DNA from: an uncultured Lachnospiraceae bacterium
Lineage (GTDB): Bacteria > Bacillota > Clostridia > Lachnospirales > Lachnospiraceae
Assembly: GCA_930989745.1 (NCBI GenBank)
Contig: CAKNMY010000002.1
Span: 1-64,000 of the forward strand
Direction of reading: 5' to 3'
Length of the DNA stretch: 64,000 nt
The first letter of the stretch is position 1; each line of letters begins with the position of its first letter. Below the pieces are notes generated by a model, which made no database searches, was not told where the DNA came from, and was given only the letters and a program-made list of their open reading frames with translations. The position numbers were made by a program, and so were the translations under genes. Shown one piece after another: positions 59,061 through 64,000 of this stretch.

Positions 59061-61088
59061 TTGAAGACAATCGCTGTATTGGATAAGACAACGGTAGATA
59101 AGATCGCTGCGGGTGAGGTCGTAGAGCGCCCTTCCTCCGTGGTGAAGGAACTGGTGGAGAACGCGATTGACGCGGGAGCCACGGCGATCACTGTGGAGAT
59201 CAAGGACGGGGGAATTTCTTTTATCCGTATCACGGATAACGGATCGGGAATCCCGAGAGATCAGGTCGCGCTCGCGTTTCTGCGCCATGCCACCAGCAAG
59301 ATCACTTCGGTGGAGGATCTGACACAGATCTCCTCGCTGGGCTTCCGCGGGGAGGCGCTCTCAAGCATCGCGGCGGTCGCCCAGGTGGAGCTGATCACCA
59401 AGACGGCCAGAGAACTGACGGGAACGCGGTATGTGATTGAAGGCGGAGCGGAGAAGAGCATTGAGGAAATCGGGGCTCCTGACGGAACGACCTTCCTGGT
59501 GCACCATATCTTCTACAATACGCCCGCCAGGGCAAAGTTTTTGAAGACTGCCGCCACGGAAGGCGGATATGTGAGCGCGCTGGTAGAACATCTTGCGCTG
59601 TCGCATCCTGATATATCGTTTAAATACATAATGAACAATCAGACAAAGCTTCACACCAGCGGAAATCATAAGATCCGGGAACTGGTGTACAATATTTACG
59701 GCAGAGAGATCGCAAAGGAGCTGATCCCCATCCACGCGGAGGGCCCGATGCTGACTGTGGACGGCTTTCTGGGCCGCCCGGTGATCGCACGCGGAAACCG
59801 GAATTACGAAAATTATTATGTCAATGGGCGATATGTTAAGAGCCGACTGATCGCAAAGGCGATCGAGGACGGTTACGGCAATTCCATGATGCAGCATAAA
59901 TATCCGTTCACGCTGCTGTATCTGGAGATGAACGGGGAGAACGTGGACGTGAATGTGCACCCGACGAAGATGGAGCTGCGCTTTTCCAATCAGGAGGAGA
60001 TTTATCAGTTCCTGAGCAATGCCGTCCATGAGGCGCTGCGCCAGAGGGAGCAGATCCCGTCCGTGACGCTCGGAAAGGACGCTCCTGCAAAGCCTGGATT
60101 CGTGAAGCCGGAACGCCCGGCGGCGGAGCCGTTTGAGACAAGGCGGATTCAGATGGAAAAGAGCTCCGACGCATACCAGAAGCCCGGGGACTACAGCGCG
60201 CAGCAGCGTTTCGGGCTCTACCAGACGCCCGAGGGGACTGTGTCCGGAATCCGGGAGACTCTTCCGATTTACCCCAAGGGCATGACCCCGGACATGGCGA
60301 AGCAGGCGGACGAGCAGCCGCTGCCTGAGGCACTCGAGCAGGCGGCGCCGGCAGAGCAGACGCAGAAGCCGCCCGCCGCCGGGAATGATCTGAAGAAAGC
60401 ACCTGAGAAAGCTCCCGGGAAACCTTCCGGAGGGTCTGAAAAGACCGCTCCGGCAGAAGCCCCCGAGCAGCTTGAACTGTTCGGAAAACAGTTCCTCAGC
60501 GAGGAGGCGCGCCGCAGCCACAGAATCATCGGGCAGGTATTTGATACATACTGGTTGGTGGAGTATGATGACAAGCTGTATATTATCGACCAGCACGCGG
60601 CTCATGAGAAGGTGCTGTACGAACGCGTCATGCACGATTTTGAAACGAAACAGATCACATCCCAGATGATATCTCCGCCGCTTATTGTGACGCTTCAGAT
60701 GCAGGAGGCGCAGCTTCTGGAAAAATATGCGGACGTCTTTGCGTCCTTCGGCTTTGAGATCGAATCCTTCGGCGGAAAGGAATACCAGATCCGCGCCGTG
60801 CCCCACAATCTGTACGGGATCGCGTCCGAGGAGATCTTCCTGGAGCTTTTGGACAGTCTGGGCGAGATCGGAACGGAGCGCCGGCTTCGGACCGTTCAGG
60901 AGAAGCTGGCAAGTATGTCCTGCAAGGCTGCGGTGAAGGGGAACAACAGACTCTCCCGCAGGGAGGCGGAAGCGCTCATAGACGAACTGCTCTCCCTTGA
61001 GAATCCATATAACTGCCCTCACGGGCGGCCGACGATCATCTCCATGAGCAAGTATGAGATGGAGAAGAAATTTAAGAGAATTGTATAG
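59061..61088 (+). CDS. mutL: DNA mismatch repair protein MutL (endonuclease-type)
   Basis: A 675-residue MutL with GHKL ATPase motifs (ENAIDAGA, TDNGSGIP, LGFRGEALSSIA), a long Pro/Ala-rich linker near residues 340-470, and a C-terminal dimerisation domain holding the endonuclease motif DQHAAHEKVLYE. MutL proteins with this motif nick the daughter strand, consistent with the lack of MutH in Firmicutes. TTG start at 59061 after GGTGAT, 4 bases beyond mutS. Confidence 0.95.
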   Translation: MKTIAVLDKTTVDKIAAGEVVERPSSVVKELVENAIDAGATAITVEIKDGGISFIRITDNGSGIPRDQVALAFLRHATSKITSVEDLTQISSLGFRGEALSSIAAVAQVELITKTARELTGTRYVIEGGAEKSIEEIGAPDGTTFLVHHIFYNTPARAKFLKTAATEGGYVSALVEHLALSHPDISFKYIMNNQTKLHTSGNHKIRELVYNIYGREIAKELIPIHAEGPMLTVDGFLGRPVIARGNRNYENYYVNGRYVKSRLIAKAIEDGYGNSMMQHKYPFTLLYLEMNGENVDVNVHPTKMELRFSNQEEIYQFLSNAVHEALRQREQIPSVTLGKDAPAKPGFVKPERPAAEPFETRRIQMEKSSDAYQKPGDYSAQQRFGLYQTPEGTVSGIRETLPIYPKGMTPDMAKQADEQPLPEALEQAAPAEQTQKPPAAGNDLKKAPEKAPGKPSGGSEKTAPAEAPEQLELFGKQFLSEEARRSHRIIGQVFDTYWLVEYDDKLYIIDQHAAHEKVLYERVMHDFETKQITSQMISPPLIVTLQMQEAQLLEKYADVFASFGFEIESFGGKEYQIRAVPHNLYGIASEEIFLELLDSLGEIGTERRLRTVQEKLASMSCKAAVKGNNRLSRREAEALIDELLSLENPYNCPHGRPTIISMSKYEMEKKFKRIV

Positions 61089-61097
61089 GTGATACCA

Positions 61098-62096
61098 TTG
61101 AAAAAGCCATTGATCATATTGACAGGTCCCACGGCGGTCGGGAAGACGCATCTCTCCATCGCCCTGGCAAAAGCGGTGAACGGATCGGTGATCTCCGCCG
61201 ATTCCATGCAGGTGTATAAGTATATGGATATCGGCTCTGCCAAGATCCGGCCGGAGGAGATGGAGGGAATCCCGCACTACCTGGTGGATGTGCTGGATCC
61301 GGCGGAAGATTTTCATGTGGTGCGCTTCCAGCAGATGGCGAAGGCGGCGCTTGCCCGGATCTATGACGACGGCAGGATTCCCATCGTGACCGGCGGAACC
61401 GGATTCTATATCCAGGCGCTGCTGCGGGACATTGATTTTACTGAGACCGGGGAGGATACGCAGCTCAGAGAGGAGCTTGAGGCTCTTGCGAGAGAGCGGG
61501 GAGCCGGGCATCTTCACGAGATGCTGAGAGCGTGTGACCCGAAGTCGGCGGAAGAGATCCATCCGAATAATGTCAAGCGCGTGATCCGCGCTCTGGAATA
61601 CTACCGTCAGACGGGAGAGCCGATTTCCGAGCACAATGAGGAGCAGCGCAGGAAGGGATCTCCGTATAATTTTGCCTACTTTGTCCTGAACGATGACAGG
61701 CAGAAGCTGTATGCGCGCATTGAGCAGCGGATCGATGAGATGCTGGAGGAAGGGCTTGTGGACGAAGTGCGCGCCCTGAAGGAGAGGGGCTATACGAGAG
61801 ATATGGTCTCCATGCAGGGACTCGGCTACAAGGAGTTCCTCGATTATCTCTCCGGAGCGAGCACGTACGAAGAGGCGGTATATCTCCTGAAGCGGGATAC
61901 ACGCCACTTCGCAAAACGGCAGCTTACCTGGTTTAAGCGCGAACAGGATGTTATCTGGCTGAACAAGCCGGAGTTTGCATACGATGAGGACCGGATTCTG
62001 AACAGGATGCTCGGGATCTGCGCGCAGAAGGGAATCCTCCCGTCCCGCGGGACAGGAGAACTGAAACAATACAGAGAGGATACAGATAGCATATGA
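61098..62096 (+). CDS. miaA: tRNA dimethylallyltransferase
   Basis: A 332-residue MiaA: P-loop LTGPTAVGKTHL, SADSMQVYKYMDIGSAK, and GGTGFYIQALL. It attaches the dimethylallyl group to A37 of tRNA, producing the substrate of MiaB. TTG at 61098 is chosen because AGGTGATA lies just upstream and the family usually begins MKKPLIILTGPTA; GTG 61089 sits within the ribosome site. It overlaps the next gene by 4 bases (ATGA). Confidence 0.94.
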   Translation: MKKPLIILTGPTAVGKTHLSIALAKAVNGSVISADSMQVYKYMDIGSAKIRPEEMEGIPHYLVDVLDPAEDFHVVRFQQMAKAALARIYDDGRIPIVTGGTGFYIQALLRDIDFTETGEDTQLREELEALARERGAGHLHEMLRACDPKSAEEIHPNNVKRVIRALEYYRQTGEPISEHNEEQRRKGSPYNFAYFVLNDDRQKLYARIEQRIDEMLEEGLVDEVRALKERGYTRDMVSMQGLGYKEFLDYLSGASTYEEAVYLLKRDTRHFAKRQLTWFKREQDVIWLNKPEFAYDEDRILNRMLGICAQKGILPSRGTGELKQYREDTDSI

Positions 62097-63379
62097 GCAC
62101 ATCAATAGAGCGGATGTACGGAACCCTCGGCATTGACCCGAAGGTTCTGGCATTCGGCAGAGAAATAGAGGCTTCACTGAAGGAGCGTTTTGAAAAAATC
62201 GATAATACGGCGGAGTACAACCAGTTAAAGGTTCTCCATGCCATGCAGAAAAATAAAGTCAGCGAGGCGTGTCTTTACCCCTCCAGTGGCTACGGCTACA
62301 ACGATGTGGGGCGCGACACCCTGGAGGCGGTATACGCCACGGCATTTCGCACTGAGTCGGCGCTGGTGCGCCCGCTGATTGCCTGCGGAACGCATGCGCT
62401 TGCGATTGCCATGGCAGGAAATGTCCGGCCCGGGGATGAAATTCTCTCACCGGTGGGCAAGCCCTACGATACGCTTGAAGAGGTCATCGGCATCCGCCCG
62501 TCCAAGGGATCGCTGGCGGAGTACGGCGTGACTTACCGCCAGGTGGAGCTTCTGCCGGACGGAAGTTTCGACTACGAGGGAATCCGCGCGGCAATCAACG
62601 AGCGCACCCGCCTCGTGGAGATCCAGCGTTCCAAGGGATATCTGACCCGGCCGACTTTTTCAGTGGCGCAGATCGGAGAGCTGATCGCGTTCATTAAGTC
62701 GATCAAGCCGGATGTCATCTGTATGGTGGATAACTGCTACGGAGAGTTTGTGGAGGAGCAGGAGCCGTCCGAGGTGGGAGCCGATCTCATCGTGGGCTCT
62801 CTGATCAAGAATCCGGGCGGCGGTCTGGCGCCGATCGGCGGCTATATAGCCGGAAAGGAAGAATATGTGGACAATGCCGCTTACCGCCTGACCTGCCCCG
62901 GCCTGGGCAAAGAGGTCGGAGCGAGCCTGGGTGTGAGCCTCCCGTTCTTTCAGGGCTTTTTCCTTGCGCCGACGGTCACGGCGGGAGCGCTGAAGGGAGC
63001 GATCTTCGCGGCAAACATTTATGAAAAGCTGGGATTTGCGGTGACTCCGGATTCCACACAGGAACGGCACGACATTATCCAGGCAGTACAGTTCGGCACT
63101 CCGGAGGGAGTGATTGCCTTCTGCCAGGGTATCCAGGCTGCCGCGCCCGTAGACAGCTATGTAGCGCCCGAGCCGTGGGCAATGCCGGGATATGACAGCG
63201 ACGTGATCATGGCGGCCGGCGCTTTTGTTCAGGGATCTTCGATTGAGCTCTCTGCCGACGGCCCCATCAAACCGCCGTATACCGTATATTTCCAGGGCGG
63301 ACTCACCTGGGAGCACGCGCGTTTCGGAATTCTGATGAGTCTGCAGAAGCTCTGTGAAGCCGGAATCGTGAAGCTGTAA
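62093..63379 (+). CDS. Methionine gamma-lyase-family PLP protein (YnbB-like)
   Basis: A 428-residue fold-type I PLP enzyme of the YnbB/aluminium-resistance group: ACLYPSSGYGYNDVGRDTLE, CGTHALAIAMAGN, VDNCYGEFVE and the probable PLP lysine in GSLIKNPGGGLAP. It is annotated as methionine gamma-lyase family, but the true reaction of this branch is not known. It overlaps miaA by 4 bases and follows the miaA-ynbB order conserved in Firmicutes. Confidence 0.88.
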   Translation: MSTSIERMYGTLGIDPKVLAFGREIEASLKERFEKIDNTAEYNQLKVLHAMQKNKVSEACLYPSSGYGYNDVGRDTLEAVYATAFRTESALVRPLIACGTHALAIAMAGNVRPGDEILSPVGKPYDTLEEVIGIRPSKGSLAEYGVTYRQVELLPDGSFDYEGIRAAINERTRLVEIQRSKGYLTRPTFSVAQIGELIAFIKSIKPDVICMVDNCYGEFVEEQEPSEVGADLIVGSLIKNPGGGLAPIGGYIAGKEEYVDNAAYRLTCPGLGKEVGASLGVSLPFFQGFFLAPTVTAGALKGAIFAANIYEKLGFAVTPDSTQERHDIIQAVQFGTPEGVIAFCQGIQAAAPVDSYVAPEPWAMPGYDSDVIMAAGAFVQGSSIELSADGPIKPPYTVYFQGGLTWEHARFGILMSLQKLCEAGIVKL

Positions 63380-63400
63380 CGCACGCAAAGGAGGGAAGCT

Positions 63401-64000
63401 ATGCGGATTGTGATCATTGGAGCCGGGGCTTCCGGCTTGATGGCGGCAGTCACGGCCGCCCGCGCCGGAGCTGCGGTGACAGTTCTGGAACAGAATGAGA
63501 AGCCCGGAAGAAAACTGCTGGCTACCGGAAACGGACGGTGCAACCTGACGAATCTGGAGCAGCTTCCGGAAAAGTACAGAAGCACCTGCCGGGAATTTCC
63601 CGCGCAGGCGCTTGCGCATTTTGGCGCGCGTGACGCGATCGCCTTTTTCTCAGAAATCGGCGTCTACACAAAGAACCGAAACGGCTGGATCTACCCAAAC
63701 AGCGATCAGGCTGCCTCCGTGCTGGAGGTCCTTCTGATGGAAGCTGAGCACCTGAAGGTGAAGATTAAGACACGTGAGACCGTGATTGGAATTGACAGAG
63801 AAAACGGCGGTTTTGCGGTGCGGACCAGCGGCTGGAGCTATCCCTGCGACAGAGTCATTCTGACAACGGGAAGCCCCGCCTCTTCGATCGAGGGCTCCTG
63901 CGACAGCGGAAAGACTCTGGCAGCTCCGTTCGGGCACTCCTGGATTCCGATGCTCCCCGCGCTGTGCGGGCTGCGCGGCAGCAAAGAGAACTTTGCCGCC
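63401..64000 (+). CDS. NAD(P)/FAD-dependent oxidoreductase, HI0933/YhiN family (N-terminal part)
   Basis: The frame opens at ATG 63401 after GGAGGG and runs off the window (200 codons). The Rossmann motif VIIGAGASGLMAA and the family signature GRKLLATGNGRCNLTN identify an HI0933-like flavoprotein; TTGSPASSIEGSCDSG fits its inner domain. Function of the family is poorly known. Probably the last visible gene of the miaB operon. Confidence 0.92.
   Translation, partial: MRIVIIGAGASGLMAAVTAARAGAAVTVLEQNEKPGRKLLATGNGRCNLTNLEQLPEKYRSTCREFPAQALAHFGARDAIAFFSEIGVYTKNRNGWIYPNSDQAASVLEVLLMEAEHLKVKIKTRETVIGIDRENGGFAVRTSGWSYPCDRVILTTGSPASSIEGSCDSGKTLAAPFGHSWIPMLPALCGLRGSKENFAA

Noticed and set aside
59361..62177. 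A 938-codon open frame on the minus strand opposite mutL and miaA
   Set aside because: It runs antisense to two unmistakable genes, has low-complexity Leu/Arg/His-rich translation and no family motif; it is a by-product of the GC-rich codon use of the real genes.

Overview
The window reads as a chromosomal segment of a spore-forming Clostridia of Lachnospiraceae type. It has moderate GC and strong GGAGG ribosome sites. Gene order includes yicC-remA-gmk-rpoZ-rimO-pgsA-cinA and miaB-mutS-mutL-miaA. There is a phenylalanine T-box before pheST, CotF-like coat proteins, and promoter sequences matching sporulation sigma factors. Several genes point to strict anaerobic metabolism: Re-citrate synthase, MetF/MetV/RnfC-type proteins, and ATP-activated 2-hydroxyacyl-CoA dehydratase relatives. 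The genus cannot be named from the sequence alone.

Layout. 1-6.2 kb: partial ribosome-rescue gene rqcH (minus), diverging from the yicC-to-cinA housekeeping operon. 6.2-10.7 kb: small unknown proteins, an Hpt-like protein, a Cys/Gly-rich protein and two divergent cytosolic subtilases. 10.7-14.0 kb: Re-citrate synthase, a GntR/FCD regulator and NADP-isocitrate dehydrogenase, with a TTGTAT/ATACAA operator over a strong promoter; together they make 2-oxoglutarate for glutamate. 14.1-19.8 kb: T-box, pheS, pheT, a histidine phosphatase and queA. 19.8-29.2 kb is accessory: two short ORFs each followed by a repeated hairpin, PadR plus HAAS membrane protein, Fic, an ABC exporter preceded by a leader peptide and a switchable RNA, a second ABC exporter, a small alarmone synthetase and a CobW-like GTPase. 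29.2-36.1 kb: secondary-alcohol dehydrogenase, an IbrA/IbrB-like pair, and metF-metV-rnfC2, where RnfC carries its own MetV-like domain. 36.1-39.3 kb is a gene graveyard of two-component and ABC-permease fragments. 39.4-47.5 kb: nitroreductase, a dehydratase/activase pair, a large membrane protein, an intracellular GH20 hexosaminidase and two coat-like proteins. 47.7-64 kb: phoH-ybeY, a DUF3048 lipoprotein, the proB-proA operon with a folate enzyme, a sporulation M14 peptidase, then miaB-mutS-mutL-miaA, a PLP enzyme and a partial flavoprotein.

Most interesting points: the leader-peptide attenuator before the ABC exporter at 22.9-24.8 kb; the MetV-RnfC fusion beside a free-standing metV; the IbrAB-like pair; the fused activase; the sporulation promoters; and the mosaic pseudogene region. 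No tRNA, rRNA, CRISPR array, transposase or integrase was recognised. All homology statements rest on reading motifs by eye, without database searches.
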